DNA of 64,000 nt from Onchocerca lupi (lineage: Eukaryota; Nematoda; Chromadorea; Rhabditida; Onchocercidae): positions 1-64,000 of the forward strand of contig JAOVVO010000330.1 in the NCBI GenBank assembly GCA_028564675.1. The letters run 5' to 3'. The translations under genes were made by a program, and so were the position numbers. Position 1 is the first letter of the stretch; each line of letters opens with the position of its first letter. The notes under the pieces were generated by a model. The model did not search any database, was not told the DNA's origin, and worked only from the letters and a program-made list of their open reading frames with translations. Positions 36,489 to 48,674 of the stretch are shown piece after piece.

Positions 36489-39400
36489 ATGAAACAGATA
36501 CGATCCATTTTAGCTATCTTGGTTACTTTCTTCGGTGAGTTTTCCGCTGTTTTTTTTTCAATTTTTATATCCTTCATTGGTATATGAAATGAAGAATTTA
36601 AAGAATTTTTAAGAACTTATAATGTCTAAATAGTATGCGTCACATAATAATTAAACAGAATATGTAAACAGTGGTGCGGTTTCGATGACTGTTATTTTTA
36701 TGACATTCCATTTCATCGATCCTCTATAGAAATTGTTGACGATGTCAAGAATATTCGATATGTCTATGTGCTCATAGTTCTCGTAAGATAACCATAAGTA
36801 AGGTTCTGAAGAAATGAATATTAATTACGTCAATTGTATCGCTGTTAGTCATTAAGATATCATCTGCTATCAGATTTTTCGTCAACTATTTTCGATTGAT
36901 TCTCACTTTTACAAAGAATTGTCGATTAACAGGTTTCTCGTGCAATATGATCATCGCTGGTAGTAATACGTTCGCACAGGGCAATTTGGAAGTACTTTTC
37001 AATGTTACTTCAGTGAAATCGGGTGATGACTATCCTCTCAAGGCCAATGTACCCAATTTATGGTAGGTTTGATTTTTTCACTTATTTTCTGCTGAATAAT
37101 TTTTATATCTGGAATAATTTATTGTAGATCTGGAATCAAATCACTCATATAAGGCGAAATTAAGTAATTCCGTACTCTTAGCTTTTGCCGATTTCAATCC
37201 CACTTAAAAAAAGAGGCGGTTAGATCAAAGAAATATCCTATAAATTTAGAATTTGAATTTTAACAAAGGAAATGGTGTTGTACTAAGAATCAAATTCAAA
37301 AAAAAAATGGAGAAACGTCATTTTATTTCATTCCTATTGTTCAAAGTAATTTCTGTCTAACAGTTGTCTCTAGGTGTCAGGCAATGTCCAACCGAACTCA
37401 ACAATTGATACCCATCAAAGAAGCTCATTTTGTACGAGATTTGGATAAGGAAATTCTTCCAGCAATTATTTATAATCAGACGCGAGCAATTTTGGAATTT
37501 GGTAATACATCGATTTGGAGTGCAGGAAAATATCGTTGCGAAATTACCACTGAAGAGGATGAATTGGTTTGGGGATGGTTATTCGTGAATAGTTAGTTTT
37601 GCGTCTTTTTTTAATTATAAAGGATTTAAGGATTGATAAAAGTTCCTTTCTGTTTCGATTACTTCGATGGAGCATGTAGACCAGATTTCATAGATTTTAT
37701 TGCTTGATAATAGCTTCATCGTATTAACTGTGATCTTTGTAGTGCGTCCTGTCTTTCATGTGAACAATTCTAAGACACTGGAAGCAGTTGGAGATAATCA
37801 TTTCCATGTTAAAACTTCCATTCTGAGAGCAACGGAAGGCGAAACGGTGACAATAAATTGCCCCGTACGAGGCTTTCCAGAACCAACCATTAAGTGGTAT
37901 AAAAACGATGTGCCTGTTGGTAAGTATTAATAGATGCAGATATCTATATTCTGTATAAAATGGTGGAAAAATTATTGCTAATTAATATTTACTTCGAATG
38001 AAGAGCCAAAACTCCGAATTAAGCTAAGAAAAAAAAAGGCTTTAATAGTCAAAAAAAGCAATCTAATTCGACAATCTAATTGTCGAAGCATCTTTTAAAT
38101 AATTTATAATTATTCGCAACTTTTCATTCTTTAAAGCGGAAATTGTTATAGCGTCTACGGAGCAGGTGACTTTCTTAGAAAAGGGCCTACAAATTTCAAA
38201 AATTGAATTTGATGATGAAGGAATTTATTCATGTGTTGCCCAAAATTCATTTTCCAAAGTTCTTGATGGCAAAATTATCTTATGGGAGTCGCGATTGGAT
38301 CATGAACTTAAAGTGAAAAGTAAGTTTTTCTGTATCACTTCGATATTTTGGTAATTCAGGCATTCAGATATAATTTATTTATTTAAATCAAAGAAAAAAG
38401 TGGTCGTTGGTATCTAGAGCAAGTTAATCAGAAATAATAGCAGGCCAGGAACAGGGAAGAAAAAGCTTGTAGGAAGTGACAAATAAAAGGAGAAAACTGA
38501 AAAACCTAGTATCTTTTTTCAAGGTTCTGGAAAATTGGTAACATCGTATGTATCATTTTTTATTCCTAAGAAACGAACCAAAATTGTTTTTTTTATTGGA
38601 TCTTCTTTATTGCACACCTTTTTCGAAATCCGATCAAAAAAAGATAACAGTCGCTTTTTTTCATTCATTTTCACATTTCTGAAAAATTGGCAAATCCTGC
38701 TATTTTTACAAAAAGCGTGAGTATGTATTGGCATAATATGTTTGGCAATTTTTTGTTTTAGAAATGATAAAATAATAGCAGTTTTGTTCATTGCTCAAAT
38801 CTGCAAGAAATAAAAGTGTTTCTCGGTTATATTAATTTATAAAAATTTAGCTTATTGACATTCGTATAAATTACCATTCTCTTCCATTAGTATCGAGAAA
38901 GGACACGGAACTTTGAACATGAATATTAAATATTGAATATTATAATAGATGTTCATCTGTGCCTTTGAGAAAGTTTGTTTCAAAAGATATTGGTCTATCG
39001 TGTCTATATTTGAATGCAATTACTTGATCCTGAATTATATTACAAAATCCGATTTCGATAATGGAAATCGATAAAAAAATATTGCATGATTGAGCAGTTT
39101 CAATGATCTTATTATCATATATACAGTCATTCTCATTTAATTTCGATATAATTTTTAGAAACCCTGTCCACAAAGTAGACTAATGAAATGTCTTTATAGA
39201 TTATTTCATGGTTACAGAATTCTAGTTTTCCAGGCTCATATAGATGGGTTTATCCACTTATAGTTATCATCATCTTGTTTTTGTTATTATTCATTATCAT
39301 CTATGCATGCTCTGCTTTCAATCGATATAAAACATACAACGTTGAAAAACGTGAAAGGTATATGATTTATAGTTTATTTCTCGTATTTTTGTTAAAATCT

Positions 39401-39707
39401 TGTATAAGCAGAAAAGTCATGTATTTATTTTTATTGATTATAATCTGTTTCTAGTTGATATAGAACTATTATTTTGTCACAAAAGTAATTTGGATTCCTT
39501 AAAATCAGAGAAGAGACTAAATGCTGTCTCTGCTACTTCCGTTGATATAGAACCTATTATTTTGCTCGATGACATTATTGTTTAGTAATGTTAGCCGAAA
39601 GTTTATCTATGATTTGCAGACGAAAAAAGCGACAAGCAAATCTTGGATATAATGAAAAAATGTCACAGCAACAGCCAATTTTAGATTATAATAACGATTT
39701 GGAATAA
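36489..39707 (+). CDS. two-Ig-domain type I membrane protein (basigin/neuroplastin- or zig-like)
   Basis: Seven exons join in phase: 36489-36534, 36933-37062, 37374-37591, 37743-37919, 38137-38319, 39234-39357 and 39620-39707, giving 321 residues. Residues 1 to about 25 are a signal peptide. Ig domain 1 has Cys60 (after Leu-Trp) and Cys114 in a G-K-Y-R-C motif. Ig domain 2 is I-set-like, with Cys171, Trp183 (in K-W-Y-K) and Cys223 in D-E-G-I-Y-S-C. Sequons for N-glycosylation include N65, N93, N103 and N139. One membrane span covers about 257-280 and is followed by a basic, Gln-containing tail of some 40 residues. This layout is that of small adhesion or chaperone Ig proteins such as basigin or neuroplastin, or of C. 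elegans ZIG-1. The acidic residue typical of the basigin membrane span is absent, so I do not assign a name. Exon 3 uses a GTTAGT donor. Confidence 0.85.
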
Positions 39708-39708
39708 A
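39703..39708 (+). terminator. AATAAA overlapping the stop codon of the Ig gene
   Basis: The last codon and TAA stop (GAATAAAA) contain AATAAA. A signal this close would give a very short 3' UTR; it may be fortuitous. Confidence 0.35.
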
Positions 39709-41232
39709 ACCGATAAAGAAAAGAAAAGAAACATCGCAGTGATTGTAGTGATATGCATTCTTCGGTTCTTCTTTTCGCAACACTGCCATCCAAAAAATAA
39801 CCATCCGGAAAACAATCACTTTCTGCAAAATTTTTCCTCCGAATGATTTATTTTGAAGAATGTTTTAATATCTTTTAATTCATTTGTTTTACTGATATAT
39901 AAATATTTGATGGATAATGTGTGCCTCGGGACTTTTCATTCTTAAAAAACTCCATTTAAAAAAACTTGCTTGATTATGATTTCAAAATAATGCTTCTTCC
40001 GGACTAGGTCCTGAATTTTTCAAAATTTTAAAAACGAAATCTTTTCTATGGTATTTCAATTTTCCCAGTAGTTTTGTTTATAATATCTTTTCCCTCCTAA
40101 GGAACCAATAATCCGTCCAAAAGTTGTTCATTTTTGCTTCCTCGTTTTATTGGCAAAAATTTGTAATGGATTTGGAAAAAAATAGTTTCAGCTTTCTTTA
40201 GCAAAATTTTTTGTACTGCCGCGTATTCCTTCATTATATGCTACATTTAATCAGTGATTTTCAGCCTTTTTTAAACTTTCGTTGAATTTTTCTGTTAATT
40301 ATTCATTGTTAATCCATTATTTACTATTCCATAAAAAATGTTTCTATTTTAATGTATTCAGTGTGCATCATTTGCTATTCATGTATATCTCACATGTGTA
40401 GTACCTTATGTCAATATATCTCAATTTTTCAGGTTGATAGAAGCTAAAGGAATAGTATTTGAAGGCATTTTGTGAGCTTTTCATTAGGAAGATAATCATA
40501 AACTAGGTCTGTGATCATTCTACAAATATTGTATTAGGTAAAAAAGGCAAGCAGAGAGAGATATTACTGTTCCTCAAGTACTCGAGCAATATTTAAAATT
40601 CCCCATCTCGTATCTTGTTTGAAACTGGTGATATTATTTCTGTGTATGATGGAGAATTATGAATTACTTGCTTTTTGCAAAACAATGACATCTTCATTTT
40701 GTAGTCGATGCTTATATTAATTAGTTGTTATCATCCAAAACATATATCATTTTTTTTTAATCTCTGCGAAAGTCGTAAAATTTAATGTTGATTATTTTAC
40801 AAGTTTTTGTGTGAATTGATTTACACACTATACTTTTTTTTGTTGTTTCGACATTTTGATACTGCTTGCATGATATAAAATTTTTATCTCAATTTGAATT
40901 CAATTTGAAAAAGTAACTTTGAAGCGATATCTTGCAATCATAAGAGAGGATTTAAATTTCTGATTATAGAACTTAAGCTTAGCGTTTAGGCGTTTTGCGT
41001 CATAAAATTCTAGAAGAGAAAAGGAAAACTGGATCAGCTGCATTTGTTGGTAATCAAGCAATGGACGAGCAATTATCCGTTTCCGAAGTTTATTCGTTTT
41101 TTTTGTTCAAAATAAGATTTAATTGTAGCAGGACTTGTCTGCTTATTTTTTTATTTCTAAAAGTCAGAGTTTTAGAATTCTCAATCTTTCAATTTTTTAA
41201 TATTGAGTTTTTAAACTTTTTGCATTACCCGG
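39709..41232. other. spacer between two convergent genes, exon-like scraps
   Basis: No gene can be assembled here. A 39-base segment at 40433-40471 has a perfect acceptor (TTTTTCAG) and a fair donor, and is phase-compatible with exon 6 of the Ig gene as an alternative last exon. At 40550-40680 two plus frames look protein-like but are offset by a frameshift. At 40990-41088 a plus frame with acceptor CGTTTAG and a minus frame are both open. Confidence 0.35.
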
Positions 41233-42764
41233 TTAGCACAATGAACAAGTTTTCTTGCAAATGCTTCGCATAAGCTGCTGATAAGTTTGACGATCGCATA
41301 ATGATTTATTGCAGTTCGGTGCTCTATCCTGGCATTGCTCATCTGATCGATGATCTGCAAATGATAGGCATTAATCAGGGTCAAATGACACCAATGTTTA
41401 GTAAGAGTTGCAGAAATTGTTGAGAATCTTCGAAGAGTTACCGGTCGAGATTGATAAGTAACATATCACTTTGAAATAATTTTGATATTGACGCAAAGAT
41501 TGATTAATCTATGATTCTGAACTATTCATGTTTTTTGAATTAGAAGTGAAAGAAGTTCAAGATAATTTTATATTTTCAATTATTGCTCTTTTGCTCTAGT
41601 TTCAACAAATATCTCAATGCTTATATGTACTTTAAAGTTTATTATTTTTAGGAAAATTAATTAACACTAACTAGGTTGACATACACCACATGTTTTCGGA
41701 CATTGTTTATTCATTAGATGTGCATAAGTTTGTTCACTGCATAAATATCGTTTGCCTAAAATTACTTCATAAATTTTCATCAAAAATAATATCTGTCATT
41801 TCTACGGTAGAATTAACTAAGATATTTTAAACAGTCCTAGATTAATCAAAATTTTATTCATGCATGTGTATCTTGGATATGATTAAATTATTTGTTAAAT
41901 TCGAAATACCTTCACAATCTGTTGATAAATCTGTACATACAGTTTGTTTCTCGCTTTTTACTGTAAAATATGTAGTGTATGTTGATAATATAGTTGTAGT
42001 TTCTATCGTAACTTCTTCCTCATCTACCTGATCAGTATTTGTTCCTGATTCGGAATATTCGTTATTATCTGCATCTTCATCCCCTTCTTCGGCATCTACA
42101 ACTTCTAAATAAACTTTAAACAGATGATCTGAATCTCCAATTAATTTTTAGTACAAGTTTTTGCAGCTATATCCTTTTTATGAACTGTCTGATCCCTTCA
42201 TTACTTTTAACTCAACTCTGAAAATGATATAATTGTATGGTAATATAGAGCATATGTGTGACCCGAAATTGATAAATTACTGGAGTCAGGTAGTTGTTTT
42301 TAATAATAGTACCACAAACCTAAATCAGGTTCTTTTTCATTTTCATCCTGTTCTACAATCTCTTCTGTTCGACTGTATTCACACAGATTACATGTCCTAT
42401 AAAACAGGAAAATAGATTATAAATAAAAATGTTAAATTTATCCTATTTGTTTTCTTTCGAAATAATTCTGGTTTATGAACTAAACTTTTTAAAAGATAAT
42501 AATCATAACTATTCGATTTGATAATCGATTACATACAATTATATTCAAATATGCAGTATACAATATAGATGTACATGTATATACTTACTTCTTGCAAACT
42601 GACTGCATGACACTACGAAATGCATTACTGTGGCATAAATGACTTCTCCGTTTGCAGTGCAGTGATTTATCTGCGCAAACAGTTTGCGATTTTCGCTCAG
42701 CATAAGCTGCAGAAATGATAAATAGCGATAGAAGCAACAGGCAATTCTGCGAGAGATAGCGCAT
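41233..42764 (-). CDS. secreted protein with three ShKT (ShK-like) domains
   Basis: Five exons join in phase: 42764-42589, 42396-42320, 42104-41910, 41755-41672 and 41354-41233, giving 217 residues. The ATG at 42764 lies behind ACTATAG. Residues 1-22 form a signal peptide ending A-Y-A. Domain 1 has Cys 30, 37, 44, 57, 61, 64; domain 2 has Cys 141, 148, 155, 168, 172, 175; domain 3 has Cys 185, 192, 197, 210, 214, 217. All share spacing C-x6-C-x4/6-C-x12-C-x3-C-x2-C, with Met three or four residues before the fourth Cys, as in ShKT domains. An acidic, Thr-rich linker (about 75-140) separates domains 1 and 2. The family is greatly expanded in nematodes, mostly in secreted and surface proteins. 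In related cnidarian and worm peptides the fold can block potassium channels, but I see nothing that proves that activity here. No single exon forms a long ORF. Confidence 0.85.
41852..41857 (-). terminator. AATAAA after a read-through stop in ShKT exon 3
   Basis: If exon 3 is not spliced at 41910 it continues in frame to a TAA at 41856-41854, which overlaps AATAAA. This would give a shorter isoform of 167 residues with only the first ShKT domain. Confidence 0.3.
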
Positions 42765-42843
42765 TTCCTATAGTAGAATTCAACTATGTTTCTTATTTTT
42801 TATAGAATAAATGATGATGATTGACTAATTGACAATTTAGTCG

Positions 42844-42945
42844 ATGAAAATTAGCAATGAGGAAGCTGCGCTCGCCGGAATGTTGACAAAATTAGGAATG
42901 ACCGAAAGATGGCCGAAATTGCCGTCAAATGGTGCACTTAAATAA
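42844..42945 (+). CDS. possible 33-residue micro-ORF
   Basis: ATG is three bases behind ACAATTTAG (AG at 42839-42840), a plausible trans-splice acceptor, and the frame ends with TAA. The segment is GC-richer than its flanks and encodes an amphipathic Ala/Leu/Glu/Lys-rich peptide. It starts 80 bases from the divergent ShKT gene, so the gap could be a shared promoter. The minus strand is also open here, so the strand is uncertain. Confidence 0.25.
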   Translation: MKISNEEAALAGMLTKLGMTERWPKLPSNGALK

Positions 42946-43144
42946 TGTTGTCTGAATAATTATTAAAGGAATTTTGTCGAGAGTAGATTGAGTCTTGTCG
43001 AGTGGACAAATGACCTATCAACAACCATTTCACCTCTACTGTATCGTCCTTTTCCATCAATTCCTTTTTGTTGACTTTAGTGACCATCGGATTTAGTTCA
43101 GCAAAATTGATACAAATAAATTTTTCTGTAATTATACTATACAA
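42938..43144 (-). other. coding-like minus-strand frame, unassigned
   Basis: An open minus frame of 68 codons from 43144 to TAA at 42938, less AT-rich than its flanks and with balanced charged residues in its middle. A possible acceptor (AATTACAG) lies near its upstream end. If real, it would sit upstream of the ShKT gene on the same strand. No family recognised. Confidence 0.25.
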
Positions 43145-43938
43145 AATATATTACTCTTTTTTTCTTTAAATTTCATTTTTAACCAATATCGAGGATAAAT
43201 CAAGAGAAATGAGAATAAATTTCGCAACTTCTGCTTCCTACTGGTTAAAGTTGAAAAATTTCATCTTCCAAATTTTTATATTCAGTCATGTTACAAAGAT
43301 GGTCGATATCGCCGTTCGGTAGGTGAAATTTCTCAACTTTCATTTCAAAGTATAAATCAAAGCAAAAGATGTTGAAAAACAAAACTCATAATAAATGAGA
43401 TCACATTGTTTGATTTGAATCCAAAATGAAAAATGAATTAATATTTTAACTTAAGAAAGTATAAAATTATGATCTTCCTATTTCAAGAATGCAGATGGAA
43501 AAATGTTCAAGCAACATTTTTATTTAGAAAATAAGATTGGAATCACATCTATCAATTGAGGTGATCTTTGTCTTCTGACTTTTTACTTATTACAAATAAA
43601 TTACACTTAATCATATTGTTCCACTTCCTATTTCATTCTCATTGTTATCCAACATTTGATCAAAAATTTTTGTTCACTGAACTGTCTGAATTAAATACCA
43701 ACCAGTATTTTGAATATGCTTCGATGAAATCGAAATCTCAAGTTGCTTTCAACGAACAGATCAATCTGAAATTTGCTGATGGATGAAATTCATACGTTCT
43801 GATTAACGTTATTTATCCGTCAAATAATCACAAAAAGTTTAGCTTTCTCAAATATTGACAGTCGATCTTAGTAACTATAGTTTTTGTTTTTCATTTACAA
43901 TTACGAATATTTTAGTTTTTGTCTACAATTTACAATTA

Positions 43939-44003
43939 CAGAAATCAACAAATGATTTTTATTTTTGAGACACTCAAAAACAGAAATCATTTGTTGATTT
44001 TTG
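43939..44003. repeat. 31-bp hairpin with 3-base loop
   Basis: The arms 43939-43969 and 43973-44003 pair with 28 matches of 31; the core AAATCAACAAATGATTT is exact. This is the third long, short-looped hairpin in the window. Confidence 0.85.
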
Positions 44004-44458
44004 AAAAATTACCATTTATTAATGCTTATTTGCTCACTTATTCGTTTATTTATTTAACAGTCCAGGAATTTTAGTAAAAGTATAAAATTAAGTCTATTTA
44101 TATAGGATTTTAATTTCTGCTAACTATGAACTTTAAATTATTAAGCATTTTAATGCAACGGATTGATATACCTGATAATTTAAAAACTCGCACATAACTA
44201 TATTCATCTCATAATTTTTAAATTTTCCGTTATATGCTGCTAAAATTTATGTTCATTAAAGTTTTTATTTTTTGCCAAATAAATTAGAACAAATGAGAAT
44301 AAGAAGGATGGAAAAAAGAAATGTAATTCCAAAAAAAAAAAACAGTTTCAACTAATATTTTTTAAATTAATCACGGATATTTTTATCTCGTTAGATCAGA
44401 TTTATCGCAATAAAATGTATCATCCAATTAATCGATTTATCATTTATCATTCTTTCAG

Positions 44459-44705
44459 GAATCACATTCTTTATATTTTGAATGATAATGGTTTGATAAT
44501 GGATAAAGCTCGCATAGAGGATGCTTAGCCTGGATTTGACTTTCGGACCTATTTACTATACGTTGATTACAGAAAAGAAACAATATCTGTTAATGATCAA
44601 AAAAAAAAGAAAGAAAATGATGATAATTTATTTTTTTCGATCCTTCATGCGAATCAATTGAATTTAAAAAAAGAAAAAATTTTTGTTTCCGATATGGTCA
44701 TTTAG
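44459..44705 (+). pseudogene. probable exon remnant with an in-frame TAG
   Basis: Behind a good acceptor (ATTCTTTCAG, AG at 44457-44458) one plus frame runs to TAG at 44703 with balanced composition, broken only by TAG at 44526-44528. The 22 codons before and 58 after it both look protein-like, the second part with Tyr/Arg/Lys-rich and Glu/Asn-rich stretches. The simplest reading is a decayed last exon with a nonsense mutation. Alternatives are two chance frames or a sequence error. Family not recognised. Confidence 0.35.
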
Positions 44706-47700
44706 TTTGAATAAACTAATTATCCACTTGTTCAAATCATGCATCTACTTAAAAAACATATAATTGTGTTTATATTACTCGATTTACAAGATGAATGAAT
44801 AAAATGTCAATTTACTATCGTAAATTTTTACTAACAGAATCTTTCCTTACAATCAAAATAAATGTATGAAATTTTGATTTCATGAATTCCCATGAGAAAA
44901 GATCGATTAGATTTATAACGCTTCATTTTTTCTTTTTTTTTGTTACAATATCGTTTAATCATTCAAATGGTTTGTTGTTACTTGAATGAAACATTTTTGA
45001 GAAATGAGTGGAATTGTACTAAAAGCTACTAACTGCACTTATCGTCAAAGCATCGTTTATCATATTTCCCACTTTCGAATTATTGTTTTCCTTTTATTTG
45101 TTCTCAAATGTAAAGAGAAAAAAAAAAGTAAAACAAAAATTTCGATGAATAAAAAGAAATTCGATTTTTCATCGAAAAATTTCATACAATGCTATTAGTT
45201 TTTTTTGCTTTATTTTGTTAAGAAAAGAATCCACCAATATTTTTGTGCTTAATTACTGTAAATAAATTAGTGATAACATTTTTTATCAAATGATAAAAAA
45301 TTATAAAACAATTCCATTCTTGGCAATTGGAAACTCTTTCATTTCTAATCTTTTCATTTTGTGTCTTTTTTTTCTTTTGGTTATTGAAGGCAATGGCCTT
45401 AATTGTGTTTACGATTTATCATCCGAATTGATAAATACGAAATTAAAATTAATCAGTCTTACGGATCTTTTTCTGTAAATGTGAACACTTTTTTTGGGTT
45501 AAAAGATTATTTCTTTTGATGTGAAAATGAAGACAATGTTAAACGATAACGGAAATTTTTATTTTTCCAAATAATTTTTTTTGCTATCAGTTAGAAGGTA
45601 TCATTTGATTCTTTTATAATTTAAAATTTTCATAAAAATTGCAATAGAAATAGTTTCCAATAAAATTAATAATTTAAAAATTTGTCAGTAAAAATATTTA
45701 GCATTGTTAATTCGATTTCTAAATGGTTTGAAAAAAAAAGTTTTTAAATATTCCGTGATAGCATGACATTTACTATTAAATACTGTAGAATATAATAAAA
45801 CTATCGTCCAAGAGAACTAATTTGTTTTGGGTTACTTAATAAAAACATTCTTTATAATCCATGAAAAAGCTTCAGTTCTTTTTTCAAAGTTACAAAAACG
45901 CAAATTTTCAAAATACTTCCTACTAATTCATATCATAAATTGAAATTTTTTCTTTGAAATATTCAAATTTCAAAAAATAAATGATGCATCCTAATATTTT
46001 TCTTCCAGTTAATTAAATATATGGAATTTATAGTATGAAATTTGAATTTATAAAAGCAATATTTTGAAGCCAATATTCAGAAACAGTTTGATGAACAAAA
46101 TATTTTTGCTACTGTAGTGTAAAAAATTCTGGACGGTACATTCTTTTGTTGTAAGTGATATTAAATGAATAGGTCATTTCGATTCTAACTAAAAATTACG
46201 AATATATGATTACTGTAAAAGAAAAGGTTTGCAAACATTTTGAAGTATTCTCTTTTTTTAGAATTTTCACTAAGAGAAAACAAAAAATAACAAGACTATT
46301 CCATTGATTCAGTTTTATTTAATTTAGTTAATACTTTTTAAAAAAAATGGGAAGAAAAGGAGTGTCCATATGAATATTTTTCTTAATTTTCTTTTATACT
46401 TTTTATTTTTAAATAATTTATATTTAAAATCCAAAACTAAATTGATTAAGAATTATTAAAATGATATGCTAAAAGTGTTGTATTTATTAGTGGTAATTTA
46501 ATCATTTTCACTCCTAATTTGCCAAATAATCTATGTAATAAAAAAAAAGCTTTTTTTCAGATAAATTTTCAAGCAAAAAATCATATGAATTTTAGGGTAT
46601 CCTTTTAATTAACATCCCAATTTATTGCAATTATTTAAAAAAATTGAAAATTGTTCTGAGTTACAGTCTTTCAGAATTTTTTCATTAAGACAGCCAAGTG
46701 TAAAAATATAAAAATTCTCATAAAAGATATAAAACTTTCACATGAAAGATACACAAAATCTTCCTATATTAACACGAATTTTTCAATTAAATGTTGGAAT
46801 TATTAACTGATAGCTTTTCATTCTCATTGATTCTCGATAACGAGCTGTAAGATGCACTTGTTGATATACTTGTAGACATTATTAAATTAAAAATTTTTTT
46901 ATCTCATCGAAAATGTTCTGCAGGAAATTACTTCGAATTTGCTCGAAACAGTATTCATTTGTAATAAATTATTATATATTTCTATAACACAGATATAATT
47001 TTTTGGTAAAAATATTTGAAATTGAATAGAGTCAAAGCTATTGTTTCACTTTAACAATAGACATGCTGTGATAAAGAATAGCAATTATTGAGTGTTCTTT
47101 TTTTTGATGCTATTTATTCATATTTTTGATAAAATGTAAAAAAAGAAAATGAACATTATTAGTATTATTTATCAGATGATACCATTCCAGTATCATCAGA
47201 ATTATAACTGTAAATGCTTTACTGATTCTTGCACATTTTACGGCATTTTTTACAAAAATTTTAAATTTTATCTTTTATCATTGCACTATTTTCTTATTAT
47301 AAATTTACTGTGATATCTTCATATTTGGAGATAAAAATGACACTGAAATGGGACTAGAATTGAAAAACAAAATTTGCACATAAGTACATACATCCGCTAT
47401 TGTTATGTTTAAAAAAATCAGTGCAAATTGCAAGCTTCAATATAAACACCTTCAACCTAAATAATTATTCAGGTTATTTATAGCTTTGAAATTTCTAAAC
47501 TTTTATGCATGTTGGAAAAGTGAATAATAATATGGAAAAGTTTTGGAATGATGCATTGCTAAGTAAAAGATGTGCAATTTGATTCACTAAAATTTAAAAT
47601 TCTACAAGAATTTTCAAACACTTCAATGTTGTAAAACTTTAAGATATTTCCTATTCGTTCTTTTCTCCTTTTATTGAGAATAGGTTTAATTCAATTTATA

Positions 47701-48360
47701 TTTTGTATTTTTAAATACAACAGTCTTATGTTGACTAACTCAAAAGGTCAAATATGTAAGGAACGTATATATGTTGAAAGATAAAAGAGTGAAAGAGAAT
47801 TATACGAATTAGTCAAGGGTAAAGATGTATGACATTTCTGAAAAAGAAAAAAAAAATCATCTTGCGTTACATGACCTCCGTGTCATATTTCTCCTTCTTC
47901 TTGTGACATTTTCTGATCTGCGCGAAAACTGGTTCACATGCTATGTCATTACTTTTTTCAATTTCACATACTTTCCAACTTTGGATTACCATGGTATATG
48001 ATTTCACCATCAATAGTGTCACCATCATTATCATTTAAATTAGTAATTCCTTTTTTCATCTGTTAAATTGTACGATTTTTTTCTTTTTGATCTTTTTTTC
48101 TTTTCAATTCCAAAAGTTTTCATTATTAAACTTCTTCTTCGTTACTGATCGCTAGTTTTCCAATTTAAAAAGAAAAAGAATTTCTCTTCATGCATTTTTT
48201 TTCTTTTTTTCTCAATTTCGAAATTTTTCATTGCCTAACTTCCCCTTTACTGTAACAACATTAATATTAAAAATAACTTTCACTTATTAAAAGTAAGAGA
48301 GACTGAAATAAGTTTTTCTATTTGTTCATAACATTTAGGATATGCTAATTTACGCATTGT

Positions 48361-48457
48361 CGAAATGTTAGAAGGACAGAAGTCCGACACAATCGAAATA
48401 TTGAAAAATCAGAATATAACATACCGAAATGCTGGAAGGCTGAAATCTGAAACATTC
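48361..48457. repeat. about 32-bp degenerate tandem repeat, three units
   Basis: Units at 48361, 48394 and 48425 share CGAAATGTT..AAGG..GAA-type sequence. The array lies just before a GC-richer stretch (48465-48920). Confidence 0.65.
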
Positions 48458-48464
48458 TCTTTGA

Positions 48465-48674
48465 CTTCTCAAAGTTTTTAAAACACACATTTATGTAACA
48501 ACAGACGATAGACAAATAATCCTTTGTTTGGACAAAGGTCAAAGCCTCCATCAGATGTTCAAAGGATCGTCACAGGACATGATGAAAGCAGTGATGAGCT
48601 GTTGCGCAAACCTTACTAAGCCTCCCCATTTCTTCCACAAACCGCACAGAAACTGTCAGTCAGTGGCTAGTTAA
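48465..48674 (+). other. coding-like open frame without ATG, unassigned
   Basis: This plus frame is open for 69 codons to TAA at 48672. Its second half is rich in His, Cys, Met and Lys and looks protein-like. The DNA is GC-richer than the spacer, and minus frames are open here too, so strand and reality are both uncertain. No clear acceptor. Confidence 0.22.

Noticed and set aside
38519..38791. Overlapping ORFs on both strands inside the Ig gene
   Set aside because: They lie in the intron between exons 5 and 6, are AT-rich, and would break the in-phase junction at 38319/39234.
41314..41455. Plus-strand exon-like frames with an acceptor at TTGCAG and protein-like sequence
   Set aside because: They overlap the last ShKT exon on the minus strand, whose six-cysteine pattern is decisive; the implied plus intron would be only 13 bases.
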